Part shown: positions 54,098-63,445 of the stretch, in pieces
Layout: each line of letters begins with the position of its first letter
How positions within the stretch are numbered: the stretch's first letter is position 1
From: Flavobacterium gawalongense
Lineage (GTDB): Bacteria > Bacteroidota > Bacteroidia > Flavobacteriales > Flavobacteriaceae
Reading direction: 5' to 3'
Assembly: GCF_007097265.1 (NCBI RefSeq)
Contig: NZ_VJZP01000003.1
Location: 1 to 64,000, forward strand
Length of the DNA stretch: 64,000 bases
Translations under genes and position numbers: made by a program
The notes under the pieces: model-generated
Databases searched by the model: none
What the model was told of the DNA's origin: nothing
What the model saw: the letters and a program-made list of their open reading frames with translations, nothing else

Positions 54098-54838
54098 ATG
54101 GATTTACTACCTACAATAGACGCAACAAATTTACCCAAACATTTAGCCATTATAATGGATGGCAACGGTCGTTGGGCAAAACAAAAAGGGCTTTTAAGAG
54201 CTTTAGGGCATGAAAGCGGAACAAAATCAGTTAAAAAAATAATTCAAGCTAGTGCCAAATTAGGAATAGAATATCTTACGCTATATGCCTTCTCTACCGA
54301 AAATTGGAACAGACCAAAACTGGAGGTAGAAACTTTAATGAGGGTGTTAATCAATTCATTAAAAAAAGAACTGATAACACTCCAAAAAAACAACATCAAA
54401 CTGAATGCTATTGGTAATCTGGAAAAATTACCAAAATCTGCGCAAAAGGAACTTCTCGATGTAATAAATAAAACAAAAGACAATACGCAAATGACATTAA
54501 CACTGGCATTAAGCTATGGCTCCAGAGAAGAATTAGTCAATGCAGTTAAAAACATTTGTAGTAAAGTTAAAAATAATATAATTTCAATAGACACTATTGA
54601 CGATTCAATTATAAATGAGCATCTTTACACGCAAAATTTACCTGATGTAGATTTATTAATACGAACCAGCGGAGAACATAGAATAAGTAATTTTTTGTTG
54701 TGGCAAATTGCCTATGCAGAATTATATTTTACTGACATCTTGTGGCCAGACTTTAAAGAACAAGATTTATATGAGGCTATTATTAGTTATCAAAAAAGAG
54801 AACGTAGATTTGGAAAAACAAGTGAACAAATTAAATAA
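54098..54838 (+). CDS. uppS: Isoprenyl (undecaprenyl) diphosphate synthase
   Basis: 246 aa from the ATG at 54098. Cis-prenyltransferase that makes the C55 lipid carrier for peptidoglycan and LPS. IIMDGNGRWAKQKGLLRALGHESG (in part; catalytic Asp near residue 19), AFSTENWNRP, and LLIRTSGEHRISNFLLWQ with ELYFTDILWPDF at the C-terminus. The frame extends 12 codons further up into the previous gene, but that is not needed. Confidence 0.95.
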   Translation: MDLLPTIDATNLPKHLAIIMDGNGRWAKQKGLLRALGHESGTKSVKKIIQASAKLGIEYLTLYAFSTENWNRPKLEVETLMRVLINSLKKELITLQKNNIKLNAIGNLEKLPKSAQKELLDVINKTKDNTQMTLTLALSYGSREELVNAVKNICSKVKNNIISIDTIDDSIINEHLYTQNLPDVDLLIRTSGEHRISNFLLWQIAYAELYFTDILWPDFKEQDLYEAIISYQKRERRFGKTSEQIK

Positions 54839-57515
54839 TTTTTTAGTGTTACATAAAAGCATAAAAACAGTCCTTACAATTTTGATTTTTGGTAGTTTTA
54901 CTCAAATTAAAGCTCAAGATAGAGTTCCTTTTGACCAAGGAAAAAAATATATTCTAGCCGATGTAGCAGTTATTGGAAAAATAAGTTTCAATTCTCAAAC
55001 CGTGGTAACTTTTGCAGGACTTCAAAAAGGACAGGAAATAACAATTCCAGGTGAAGAAATAAGCAGTGCCATTAAAAAACTTGGAAAACTAGGCCTTTTT
55101 GATGAAATTTCATTTTATGTTAACAGAATCCAAAACGACAGTATTTATCTTGACTTAAACATTGCAGAATTACCCAAGTTAAACGAGGTAAAATTTGTTG
55201 GTATTAAGAAAAACAAAACCGAAGCTTTAATTAAAGATAACAGTCTTACTAAAAATAAAATTGTAAACGAAAATTTAATTACCACCACTAAAAATTATAT
55301 TGAAAATAAATACAAAAAAGACGGTTACTACAATACTAAAGTAACTATAAATACCACCAAAGACACTGCAACAGTAAATCAAGTAAACATGCTTGTAAAT
55401 ATTGATAAAGGGGAAAAAATAAAAATTCAAGAGATTGGTTTTGTAGGTAATACAAAATTATCTGACAAGGTTTTGCGTAAAGCAATGAAAGATACGAAAC
55501 AGAAAAATCCAATTCGAATCTTAAAAGCGTCTAAGTTTATACAAGCAAAATATAAAACCGACTTAGAAAAAGTAATCGCTGCCTATAAAGAAAAAGGATA
55601 CCGAGATGCTCGAATACTTTCGGATTCAGTTATTTACAACAAAGACAAAAATGCATTGTCGATTAAAATAAATGTAGAAGAGGGAAACAAATACTATTTT
55701 GGAAACATTAAATTTTTAGGAAATACGGTTTATTCAGACCAATTATTGAGCAGAATATTAAGTGTTAAAAAAGGAGAAACTTACAACGGTGTACTTCTAG
55801 AGAAAAGAATCGCAGATAAATCTAAACCGGACGGTGAGGATATTACCAATTTATATCAAAATAACGGGTATTTATTTTCAAATATAAATGCCGTAGAGGT
55901 AAAAACTGCAAATGACACTATCGATTTTGAGATAAGAGTTACCGAAGGACCTTTGGCTTATTTCAATAAGATTACGGTTGTAGGAAATGACAAAACAAAT
56001 GACCGTGTTATTTATAGAGAATTAAGAACTAAACCAGGAGAAAAATACAGCAAAGAAGAACTGGTAAGAACCATTCGTGAGATAGGACAATTAGGATTTT
56101 TTGATCCGGAAGCAATTGATCCAAAATTCAAAAATGTAGATTCTGGAGCCGGGACTGTTGATATAGAATATAACCTTGTTGAAAAAGGATCAAGCCAGAT
56201 AGAACTACAAGGTGGTTATGGCGGTGGTGGTTTTATAGGTACTTTGGGACTGTCATTTAACAATTTTTCGGCGAGAAACATTTTTAAAAAAGAGGCCTAC
56301 AAACCTTTGCCAATGGGTGACGGTCAAAAAGTTTCCTTACGATTACAAGGAAGTACTTACTTTCAAACCTATAGTATGTCATTTTCTGAACCATGGTTTG
56401 GAGGAAAAAAACCAGTTCAATTTAGTACGTCACTATCGTACAGCAAACAGTTTTTAAATAATTACATAACACAAAGAGTAGATAAAACTAAAAGTTTTAA
56501 TATCATGACTTTGTCTGTAGGTCTAGCTAAAAGATTAACTGTACCGGATGATTTCTTCGTTTTATCACAATCAATAAGTTACCAACATTACGATTTACAA
56601 AACTACAACACAGGATTATTTACATTTGGAAACGGAACGTCAAGAAACTTAGCCTATACCGTAGGATTAACACGGAGTAATAAAGGGGTGAATCCAATTT
56701 TTCCAACGTATGGTTCAGAATTTAGTATTTCAGCAAAATTGACTCCTCCTTATTCGTTGATAAATGGCGTTGATTATGCAACATTAGGGGATCAACAGGA
56801 ATACAAATACAAATATACCGGTACAACCTATACAGGTTCAAACGGAATACAAGTAAACGAGGGGGATTATGTTGAGGCTATTCCTAGTTCAACAAATCTT
56901 ACTCCAAATAAAGTTTCCAATTATCAAGATGCTGCTGCTGACCCTGCAAAAGTGGATCAGAAGAAATTTAATTGGTTAGAATATTATAAAATTAAGTTCA
57001 AAGCAGACTGGTACACAAAAATTTATGGTAAATTAGTACTCCGAACGTTAACTGAATTTGGATTCCTTGGAGCATACAACCAAGAAAGAGGTGCTGTACC
57101 ATTTGAAAGATTCTATGTAGGTGGTGATGGATTAGCCAATTATTCCATGGATGGTAGAGAAACCATACAGTTGAGAGGATATCCAAACAACTCATTGACT
57201 CCGGTAAACAGTGCTGGTGAACAAATTGGAGCAACGGTTTATAATAAATTTTCATTAGAAATGCGTTATCCAATAACATTAAAATCATCGGCATCTATTT
57301 ATGCATTAACGTTTTTAGAAGCAGGTTCATCTTATGCTAATTTCAAGAGCTATAACCCTTTTGCATTAAGTCGTTCTGCAGGAGCTGGTCTACGTGTATT
57401 TATGCCGGCATTTGGATTACTGGGAATTGATTTTGGATATGGATTTGATGCCTTACCTGGAACAGCAAAAGCAAATGGATGGGAAACCCATTTTATCATT
57501 GGACAACAATTTTAA
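54822..57515 (+). CDS. bamA: Outer-membrane protein assembly factor BamA
   Basis: 897 aa from a GTG at 54822, which overlaps the end of uppS by 17 nt and gives a signal peptide (SIKTVLTILIFGSFTQIKAQ). ATG 54771 and GTG 54846 are other choices. Five POTRA domains (about 35-460: KGQEITIPGEEISSAIKKLG, GEKIKIQEIGFVGNTKLSDK, ...), then the surface-antigen beta barrel (about 480-897) ending GWETHFIIGQQF with a terminal Phe, as BAM barrels do. It inserts outer-membrane proteins. Followed by two periplasmic chaperones. Confidence 0.93.
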   Translation: MNKLNNFLVLHKSIKTVLTILIFGSFTQIKAQDRVPFDQGKKYILADVAVIGKISFNSQTVVTFAGLQKGQEITIPGEEISSAIKKLGKLGLFDEISFYVNRIQNDSIYLDLNIAELPKLNEVKFVGIKKNKTEALIKDNSLTKNKIVNENLITTTKNYIENKYKKDGYYNTKVTINTTKDTATVNQVNMLVNIDKGEKIKIQEIGFVGNTKLSDKVLRKAMKDTKQKNPIRILKASKFIQAKYKTDLEKVIAAYKEKGYRDARILSDSVIYNKDKNALSIKINVEEGNKYYFGNIKFLGNTVYSDQLLSRILSVKKGETYNGVLLEKRIADKSKPDGEDITNLYQNNGYLFSNINAVEVKTANDTIDFEIRVTEGPLAYFNKITVVGNDKTNDRVIYRELRTKPGEKYSKEELVRTIREIGQLGFFDPEAIDPKFKNVDSGAGTVDIEYNLVEKGSSQIELQGGYGGGGFIGTLGLSFNNFSARNIFKKEAYKPLPMGDGQKVSLRLQGSTYFQTYSMSFSEPWFGGKKPVQFSTSLSYSKQFLNNYITQRVDKTKSFNIMTLSVGLAKRLTVPDDFFVLSQSISYQHYDLQNYNTGLFTFGNGTSRNLAYTVGLTRSNKGVNPIFPTYGSEFSISAKLTPPYSLINGVDYATLGDQQEYKYKYTGTTYTGSNGIQVNEGDYVEAIPSSTNLTPNKVSNYQDAAADPAKVDQKKFNWLEYYKIKFKADWYTKIYGKLVLRTLTEFGFLGAYNQERGAVPFERFYVGGDGLANYSMDGRETIQLRGYPNNSLTPVNSAGEQIGATVYNKFSLEMRYPITLKSSASIYALTFLEAGSSYANFKSYNPFALSRSAGAGLRVFMPAFGLLGIDFGYGFDALPGTAKANGWETHFIIGQQF

Positions 57516-57553
57516 AAAAAATTAGTTAAAAATTTTTCTAATACTTTGAAGTT

Positions 57554-58576
57554 ATGAGAAAACAATTTTTATTTCTATTTTTAGCCCTGATAGCTGCAAA
57601 TACAGTTGTAGCCCAAACCAGAGGAACCAAAGTTGGTTATATTGACATGGAGTATATTCTTCAGAATGTACAAGATTATACGGAAGCCAAAAATCAATTA
57701 GAGCAAAAAGCTCAAAAATGGAAGCAAGAGGTCGAAGTTAAAAAAAATGAAATTGATAAGCTCAAAAATGCGCTAAAAGCAGAACAAGCTTTGCTGACAA
57801 AAGAACTTATTGACGAAAGAGAAACCGAAATTAAGTTCCTTGAAAATGAGAATTTGGATTACCAACAGAAACGATTTGGAGCTAATGGTGATTTGATTCA
57901 ACAAAAATCAGTACTGGCAAAACCAATACAAGATCAGGTTTTTACAGCTATACAAGACATTGCAGAAGCAAAAAAATATGATTTCATTTTTGATAAATCA
58001 TCTGATTTGACAATGCTTTTTGCAGCAAAAAGATTTGATATCAGCGATCAGGTTTTACGTGTATTGAATCGAACTGAAAAGAGAGAACAGTTAACCAAGA
58101 AACAGCTTAAAGAAGAAGAGGCTAAGGAAAACAAAGAGGATGCAATGGATGAGAATCCAGTTTTGGCTGACAGACAAAAAGCACTGGATGAGAAAAAAGC
58201 AGCGAGAGACAAAATTATAGCTGACAGAAAATTAATCCAGGAAGAAAAGAAAAAACAATTTGACGAAAGAAGAAAACAACTTCTATCTGAGAGAGAAGCA
58301 AAAAAAAATGGCACGGTTTCTGTCTCTGCTAAAACAGAAGATTTAAAAACAAAAACGATAGTTAATGATTCGACTGAAGTGGCTTCAAAAAAAGCAGTAG
58401 AAGATGCTAAACTGAAACAAGCGGAACAAAAAGCAAAAATTTTAGAAGATCGTAAAAAAGTCTTGGAGGACCGTAAAAAAGCTTTAGAAGAAAAAAGAAA
58501 AAAAATACTGGAAGAAAGAGAAGCTATTAAAAAAGCTGCAGCCGAAAAATTAAAAGAAAATACAAACAAAAATTAA
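57554..58576 (+). CDS. OmpH/Skp-family periplasmic chaperone with long charged tail
   Basis: 340 aa, twice the length of normal Skp. Signal peptide (about 1-20). The Skp domain (GYIDMEYILQNVQDYTEAKNQLEQKAQKW and on) covers about 27-170. The remaining half is a charged coiled-coil-like tail with repeats (KAKILEDRKKVLEDRKKALE, then EKRKKILEEREAIKK). Skp binds unfolded outer-membrane proteins for BamA, encoded just upstream. Confidence 0.9.
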   Translation: MRKQFLFLFLALIAANTVVAQTRGTKVGYIDMEYILQNVQDYTEAKNQLEQKAQKWKQEVEVKKNEIDKLKNALKAEQALLTKELIDERETEIKFLENENLDYQQKRFGANGDLIQQKSVLAKPIQDQVFTAIQDIAEAKKYDFIFDKSSDLTMLFAAKRFDISDQVLRVLNRTEKREQLTKKQLKEEEAKENKEDAMDENPVLADRQKALDEKKAARDKIIADRKLIQEEKKKQFDERRKQLLSEREAKKNGTVSVSAKTEDLKTKTIVNDSTEVASKKAVEDAKLKQAEQKAKILEDRKKVLEDRKKALEEKRKKILEEREAIKKAAAEKLKENTNKN

Positions 58577-58596
58577 TACTAAATATTTTAAAAACG

Positions 58597-59097
58597 ATGA
58601 AACAAATCAAAACTTTACTAATTGCCGGAATACTTTTCTTTGGTGCAAACCAAACTATTAACGCACAAGCAAAAACTGCTCATGTTGACGTGAGTGAAAT
58701 CATGTCAAAAATGCCAGCAATGTTAGACGCTCAAAAACAATTGGAGAAATTGAGTGGTACTTATGATGCTGATTACAAAAAAATGGTTGAAGAATACCAA
58801 GCAAAATTAAAAAAATATGAAGCAGAATCTGCAACAGTAACTGAAGCTGTAAATGGAGAACGTTCTAAAGAAGTTCAAGATATGCAAAAAAGAATTGTTG
58901 ATTTTAGAGACAATGCTCAAAAAGAATTGCAACAAAAAGAATCTGATATTGTAAAACCTTTAATGGAAAAAGTAAGAACTTCTATCCAAAAAGTTGGTAA
59001 AGCAAAAGGGTTTCAATATGTGTTAGATGGTTCTACACTTTTACTTGCAGATGGTCCAAACTTGACTGCTGATGTAAAAAAAGATTTAGGTTTCTAA
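58597..59097 (+). CDS. OmpH/Skp-family periplasmic chaperone
   Basis: 166 aa, normal Skp length. Signal peptide (about 1-23, ending NAQ), then TAHVDVSEIMSKMPAMLDAQKQLEKLSGTY and a long helical tentacle region, then GKAKGFQYVLDGSTLLLADG. Paralogue of the previous gene, 20 bp downstream. Operon end, with a terminator at 59117-59160. Confidence 0.93.
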   Translation: MKQIKTLLIAGILFFGANQTINAQAKTAHVDVSEIMSKMPAMLDAQKQLEKLSGTYDADYKKMVEEYQAKLKKYEAESATVTEAVNGERSKEVQDMQKRIVDFRDNAQKELQQKESDIVKPLMEKVRTSIQKVGKAKGFQYVLDGSTLLLADGPNLTADVKKDLGF

Positions 59098-59116
59098 AAA
59101 ACCGCTCTAATAGTTC

Positions 59117-59160
59117 AAAAAACTGCTCACCCAAAATTTGGTCTTGAGCAGTTTTTTTTT
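59117..59160 (+). terminator. Terminator of the bamA operon
   Basis: AAAAAACTGCTCA (59117-59129) pairs with TGAGCAGTTTTTT (from 59145), with a long T run. Confidence 0.85.
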
Positions 59161-59210
59161 GTTAAAATAAATTTTAGGAAATTTAAATGCTAGCACTTAA
59201 CTTTGTTTTT

Positions 59211-59987
59211 ATGAATAACAATCAACCAATAGGAATTTTTGACTCAGGCATTGGAGGCACTTCAATTTGGAGAGCCATTCATGATTTACTCCCTAATGAA
59301 AAAACAATCTATTTAGCCGATAGTAAAAATGCCCCCTATGGCCAAAAATCAAAAGAAGAGATTGTTGCTTTAAGCATGAAAAACACCGATTTTCTGCTTA
59401 AAATGAACTGTAAACTAATTGTTGTAGCTTGTAATACTGCAACTACAAATGCCATTCGAGAATTACGCGAAAAGTATGATGTTCCTTTCATCGGCATTGA
59501 GCCTGCCATAAAACCCGCAGCGACTCATTCTAAAACACAAATCATAGGAATTCTTGCTACACAAGGCACATTGAACAGTGAGCTTTTTAATAAGACTACT
59601 GAAATGTATCAAGACACAAAAATAATTGAACAAGTAGGGCATGGATTAGTGCAACTAATTGAAAATGGTGATATCAATTCCCCAGAAATGACAAAACTGC
59701 TTCACTCCTATCTCACACCCATGATTGAAGCCAACATCGATTATTTAGTATTAGGCTGTAGCCACTATCCGTATCTGATTCCTCAAATAAAAAAAATACT
59801 TCCAGAACATGTAAAAATTATCGATTCTGGTGAAGCTGTAGCTAAACAAACTCAAAAACTATTAGGCGAAAAAATAGGTTTTTCCTCGACCGAAAAAAGC
59901 AATCCTGTTTTCTTTACCAATACCAATCCGAAAGTATTATCTGAGATTTTAGAGCATAAATATTCTGTTGAAAAAATCGATTTTTAG
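59211..59987 (+). CDS. murI: Glutamate racemase MurI
   Basis: 258 aa from the ATG at 59211 (MNNNQPIGIFDSGIGGTSIW). An ATG eight codons upstream is open; TAACTTTG at 59197-59204 resembles a -7 box and would not suit it. Catalytic Cys in ACNTATTNAIREL near residue 72 and in VLGCSHYPYL near residue 184. It provides D-glutamate for peptidoglycan, and here follows the envelope operon. Confidence 0.95.
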   Translation: MNNNQPIGIFDSGIGGTSIWRAIHDLLPNEKTIYLADSKNAPYGQKSKEEIVALSMKNTDFLLKMNCKLIVVACNTATTNAIRELREKYDVPFIGIEPAIKPAATHSKTQIIGILATQGTLNSELFNKTTEMYQDTKIIEQVGHGLVQLIENGDINSPEMTKLLHSYLTPMIEANIDYLVLGCSHYPYLIPQIKKILPEHVKIIDSGEAVAKQTQKLLGEKIGFSSTEKSNPVFFTNTNPKVLSEILEHKYSVEKIDF

Positions 59988-59988
59988 T

Positions 59989-60270
59989 CTATTCAAACTT
60001 TCTTTTGACAAACCAAATTCCATCTAAACATAAATTAAGTGACAATTTGTGATAATTTTCTTTGATAAGTCCATCGCTGATTCTACCCTTTTGCCCGTAG
60101 GAATAGGTGATATTCAGCGCTGAAAATGTGTTTTCGACAGGAAGTGAAACCCCAAGAGAAAATGACATCGAATTAATTCTTTTATTATCAACCTCCAGAT
60201 AACCCGTATCATAATTTAGTTCTGTTGAATATTTAATCCTATCAGAATAACTTCTTATCTTTTTTGCCCA
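59989..60270 (-). pseudogene. Fossil C-terminus of an outer-membrane beta-barrel protein
   Basis: The minus strand reads about 90 codons ending at TAG 59989-59991: RSYSDRIKYSTELNYDTGYL, then SMSFSLGVSLPVENTFSALN, ITYSYGQKGRI, SDGLIKENYHKLSLNLCLDG, IWFVKRKFE. Alternating aromatic and polar residues and the final strands mark a porin-like barrel end. No start or signal peptide; the upstream frame meets a stop near 60280. The tail resembles a conserved Flavobacterium transport-type OMP (family name not certain). Confidence 0.7.
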
Positions 60271-60322
60271 TTTTTATTTAGAAATTCATAAAGAAACAAT
60301 TACCCAAAAAAAAATCTAAATC

Positions 60323-60838
60323 CTATTCCTCTTTAAACCAACTGGAATACATTACATAATTATTCGAAATGCGTTCGATTTCACCTGCAAAATCAGATTG
60401 ATTAATGTCTTTTACTTTTTTGGCAGGAACACCGGCCCAAATCGAACCTGAAGCAACAACAGTATTTTGAGTAATAACAGCTCCGGCAGCAACAATAGAA
60501 TTGCTTTCGATAACACAATTATCCATTACTATAGCTCCCATTCCAATCAATACATTGTCATGAACCGTACAACCATGAACAATGGCATTATGGCCAATAG
60601 AAACATTATTTCCTATAATTGTTGGATGTTTTTTATAGGTACAATGAATTACTGCACCATCCTGAATGTTTACTTTATTGCCTATTTTTATGAAATTCAC
60701 ATCACCTCTTATTACGGTATTAAACCAAACACTGCATGAAGTACCAAAGCTAACATCACCAACAATAGTGGCATTCTCGGCTACATAACAATCTTCAGGT
60801 ATTGAAGGCGATTTTCCGTTAACAGATTTAATCAACAT
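60323..60838 (-). CDS. Gamma carbonic anhydrase-like hexapeptide protein
   Basis: 171 aa left-handed beta-helix. GDVSFGTSCSVWFNTVIRGD, IHCTYKKHPTIIGNNVSIGH and NAIVHGCTVHDNVLIGMG carry the three metal-binding His of gamma-type enzymes (HCTY, GHNAIVHG). It could hydrate CO2 or be a PaaY-like relative; the catalytic status is not certain. Next gene upstream is porP-like. Confidence 0.9.
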   Translation of the reverse strand: MLIKSVNGKSPSIPEDCYVAENATIVGDVSFGTSCSVWFNTVIRGDVNFIKIGNKVNIQDGAVIHCTYKKHPTIIGNNVSIGHNAIVHGCTVHDNVLIGMGAIVMDNCVIESNSIVAAGAVITQNTVVASGSIWAGVPAKKVKDINQSDFAGEIERISNNYVMYSSWFKEE

Positions 60839-60850
60839 GGATAGAGTAAA

Positions 60851-61849
60851 TTAATTGATTGCTGGACAGTAACATTCGTATTTTTCAGCCTTGCAAAATA
60901 AATTGATTCCCAAAGTAATTTGATGGAATCCTCCATTATCAAATTTTACAGGACCCGATACATTTGAATACGTATAAGCGAACATAAAATTATTAAAATT
61001 GACTCCAACTATAGGAGTAATATATTGAAGTTTTTGTTTAGAAACTCCAGCTCCATCAGTATATTCAGCTCCGTCTAAACTTCGACGGTAAGACAAACCT
61101 CCCCAAAGTTTTCCGAAATCCATACTTTTATATGCTTTAACATTAAAGTCAATCGATTTTTCTTTCGTCTTATCTACAAGTTGAAATAAAATCGATGGTT
61201 CCCATAATATTTTTTCTCTGTTTCCAAAAACATAACCAGCGCTCAATAAATATTTTCTTAAATTATCACTTTCATATTCAGTGTAAATATCTCTTCTGGT
61301 TTCAATCGCATTTTTAACCGTCCCATGAACATAAAAATCTAAATAATTATAGGATGCTCCAATATCAAAATTAAAATAAGAATCTTTTTGCACAATAGTT
61401 CCATTAATAATTGGATCGAAATCCCCAGACTGCCTAAACTCCGTTTCATCCAGTTGGCTTTGAATCAATCCAGCACTAATACCAAAAGACAATTGATTCA
61501 AATCAATTTCATCTCTGGAAAACATAAGATGATACGCATACGTAAGTTTTATCCCTTTTTGAGAGTGATACCCATTTTTATCATTAAAAAGAATAATCCC
61601 CGCTCCTGCTTTTTCCCCCACTCTTCCATTAAAACTTAACGTCTGAAGTTCTGGTGCATCCTCTTGACTAAACCATTGTTTCCGTGCAGTAAGTCTAATT
61701 TTTGCACAATTTGCAGCTCCAGCCATTGAAGGATGGATTAAATAATAATTATCTGATAAGTAATCAGAATAAACTGCAACTCCTTCTTGTGAAAAAGAAT
61801 ATTGACACACAAAAAATAGGACCGCAAAAAATTTAATTTTGTTATACAT
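60851..61849 (-). CDS. PorP/SprF-family type IX secretion membrane protein
   Basis: 332 aa from the ATG at 61849. Signal peptide (MYNKIKFFAVLFFVCQYSFS). The start after cleavage, VYSDYLSDNYYLIHPSMAGAANCAKIRLTARKQW (in part; NP/NP-like HPSMAG), is the PorP/SprF signature, followed by a barrel of about 14 strands. PorP/SprF proteins work with the T9SS, often with a large adhesin next door; here the gamma carbonic anhydrase gene is the neighbour. It may serve a different adhesin elsewhere. Confidence 0.9.
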   Translation of the reverse strand: MYNKIKFFAVLFFVCQYSFSQEGVAVYSDYLSDNYYLIHPSMAGAANCAKIRLTARKQWFSQEDAPELQTLSFNGRVGEKAGAGIILFNDKNGYHSQKGIKLTYAYHLMFSRDEIDLNQLSFGISAGLIQSQLDETEFRQSGDFDPIINGTIVQKDSYFNFDIGASYNYLDFYVHGTVKNAIETRRDIYTEYESDNLRKYLLSAGYVFGNREKILWEPSILFQLVDKTKEKSIDFNVKAYKSMDFGKLWGGLSYRRSLDGAEYTDGAGVSKQKLQYITPIVGVNFNNFMFAYTYSNVSGPVKFDNGGFHQITLGINLFCKAEKYECYCPAIN

Positions 61850-61976
61850 AGAAATACTATTATATAAAGGTGATTGCTGACTCAATGAAAGGTATAAATA
61901 CCTAGTTAATAACTAAATTTCTGTTAATTTATTTTATTAAAATTCAAATATAGCTATTCGTAGAAAATAACTTTAC

Positions 61977-61984
61977 TAAATTTG
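61977..61984 (+). promoter_or_regulatory. -7 element (TAAATTTG) of the Nfu gene
   Basis: TAnnTTTG match 18 nt before the ATG; a TTCG at 61957-61960 gives a 16-nt spacing. Confidence 0.4.
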
Positions 61985-62002
61985 TAAAAATTTACAAAGA
62001 TC

Positions 62003-62902
62003 ATGACAAAAGTTACCATAAAAGAAACACAAAACCCTACTATATTAAAATTTGAATTTCAGGATTTCATTACTCAAAATGAGAGTTTCGAATTCAAAAA
62101 TATAGATGAGGCTAAATCTTCCCCTCTTGCACAACAATTGTTTTACTTGCCATTCGTAAAAACAATTTATATCTCGGGAAACTTCATTGCTATCGAGAAA
62201 TATAGCATTGTAGAATGGGAAGATGTAAAAGATGCAGTGGCAGAACAAATAGAGAAATTTGTAAATGATGGCGGAACAATCATAACAATAGATGAAAACA
62301 AAACTAAAAAACAGCCCATTACGGTTTATGGAGAAACAACTCCAAATCCAGCTGCTTTGAAATTTGTGGTGAGCAAAATGTTGACCAAAAATGCTATTGA
62401 ATTCAAAAATATTGATCAAACTGGTGCTTCGCCATTGGCAAAAGAACTCTTCAAATTTCCTTACGTAAAAGAAATTTTCATTGACGAAAACTACATCTCC
62501 GTAACCAAATATGAAATCAATGACTGGCAGGAAATCACCTTAGAAATAAGAAGTTTCATTAAACAATATATCGAAAACGGAGGAACCGTTTTAGATGAAA
62601 ATTTTATTGAAGCCGTAACAGCTGAAGAAAATACTAAAGCAAAAGAATTTGACAATCTGGATGTCACTTCACAACAAATCATCAACATATTAGAGGAATA
62701 TGTAAAACCAGCCGTACAAGCTGACGGAGGTAATATTGCATTTGACTCTTATAACGAAACTGATAAAACCGTAAAAGTAATTTTGCAAGGCGCTTGTAGT
62801 GGTTGCCCGTCATCAACATTCACTTTGAAAAGTGGTATAGAAAATATGTTGAAAAGTATGCTGAACGACGAAGGAATTAAAGTGGAAGCGATAAATGCAT
62901 AA
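62003..62902 (+). CDS. Nfu-type Fe-S cluster scaffold with two N-terminal Nfu_N domains
   Basis: 299 aa. Residues about 5-90 and 105-195 are two similar Nfu_N domains (ETQNPTILKFEFQDFI and ETTPNPAALKFVVSKMLT, then SPLAQQLFYLPFVKTIYISG versus SPLAKELFKFPYVKEIFIDE). The C-terminal NifU domain (about 220-299) has the cluster-binding QGACSGCPSSTFTLKSGIEN. Nfu passes [4Fe-4S] clusters to target enzymes. The tandem N-domain is described in Bacteroidota; each copy is separately conserved. Confidence 0.92.
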   Translation: MTKVTIKETQNPTILKFEFQDFITQNESFEFKNIDEAKSSPLAQQLFYLPFVKTIYISGNFIAIEKYSIVEWEDVKDAVAEQIEKFVNDGGTIITIDENKTKKQPITVYGETTPNPAALKFVVSKMLTKNAIEFKNIDQTGASPLAKELFKFPYVKEIFIDENYISVTKYEINDWQEITLEIRSFIKQYIENGGTVLDENFIEAVTAEENTKAKEFDNLDVTSQQIINILEEYVKPAVQADGGNIAFDSYNETDKTVKVILQGACSGCPSSTFTLKSGIENMLKSMLNDEGIKVEAINA

Positions 62903-63016
62903 AAAAAATACACACTTAACTGATAATGTTATAGTTAGATGAAAATAATTGCCATTTTAAATTGAAATTTTAAATAAAATAGGTACATTTAATCTTTAAC
63001 TTAACAAATAGAAATT

Positions 63017-63217
63017 ATGTCAGTATTAAAAGTAATTGAAATACTTTCCAGCTCAGATATAAGTTGGGAAGATGCAGCTCGAAAAGGAGTTGCGAAGGCG
63101 GCAAAATCCGTAAAACACATCCGTTCGGTATACATTAAAGACCATAGTGCAGCCGTAAGTGGAGGAGAAATCACAGAATATAGAGTAAATTTAAAATTAA
63201 CTTTCGAACTCGAATAG
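63017..63217 (+). CDS. Dodecin (flavin-binding)
   Basis: 66 aa, normal for the dodecin family, which forms a dodecameric flavin store. VLKVIEILSSSDISWEDAAR and VKHIRSVYIKDHSAAVSGGE match the family, including the Trp (residue 22) that stacks on flavin. Its terminator is at 63240-63267. Confidence 0.93.
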   Translation: MSVLKVIEILSSSDISWEDAARKGVAKAAKSVKHIRSVYIKDHSAAVSGGEITEYRVNLKLTFELE

Positions 63218-63239
63218 CTTAATTTGACCCAATTAATTT

Positions 63240-63267
63240 AAGCGTTTCATTTGAGACGCTTTTTTTA
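63240..63267 (+). terminator. Terminator of the dodecin gene
   Basis: AGCGT (63241-63245) and ACGCT (63256-63260) with TTTC/GAGA partial pairing, then T residues. Confidence 0.65.
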
Positions 63268-63281
63268 TTTATAATTTATTT

Positions 63282-63385
63282 TAGGAGCTATTTCCAGCTA
63301 TACGTTACAATCTTTCTAGTCCAGAACTTGTTTCAGTATCCTGAAACAAGTTCTGGACTAGAAAGGATTTCCACTTCAAACGAAG
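63282..63385 (-). repeat. Dispersed intergenic repeat, family B, copy 2
   Basis: Starts TAGGAGCTATTTCCAGCTAT, includes ACGTTACAATCTTT, and ends GGATTTCCACTTC; the ends match the family B copy at 8845-8943 in reverse. The centre is replaced by the 25-bp hairpin. Confidence 0.6.
63312..63365. repeat. Perfect 25-bp hairpin inside the family B repeat
   Basis: Arms 63312-63336 and 63341-63365 are exact complements around TATC. Contains TAGTCCAGAACTTG. Confidence 0.9.
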
Positions 63386-63445
63386 TTCACTGAACTCCGA
63401 TGAAAATGTGGATTAAGTGAAGTAATCTGGGCTAAAACAATCCCA

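Noticed and set aside
58048-58569. Long Ser/Phe-rich frame opposite the Skp tail
   Set aside because: It is the mirror of Lys/Glu-rich codons in the real gene, a usual artefact.
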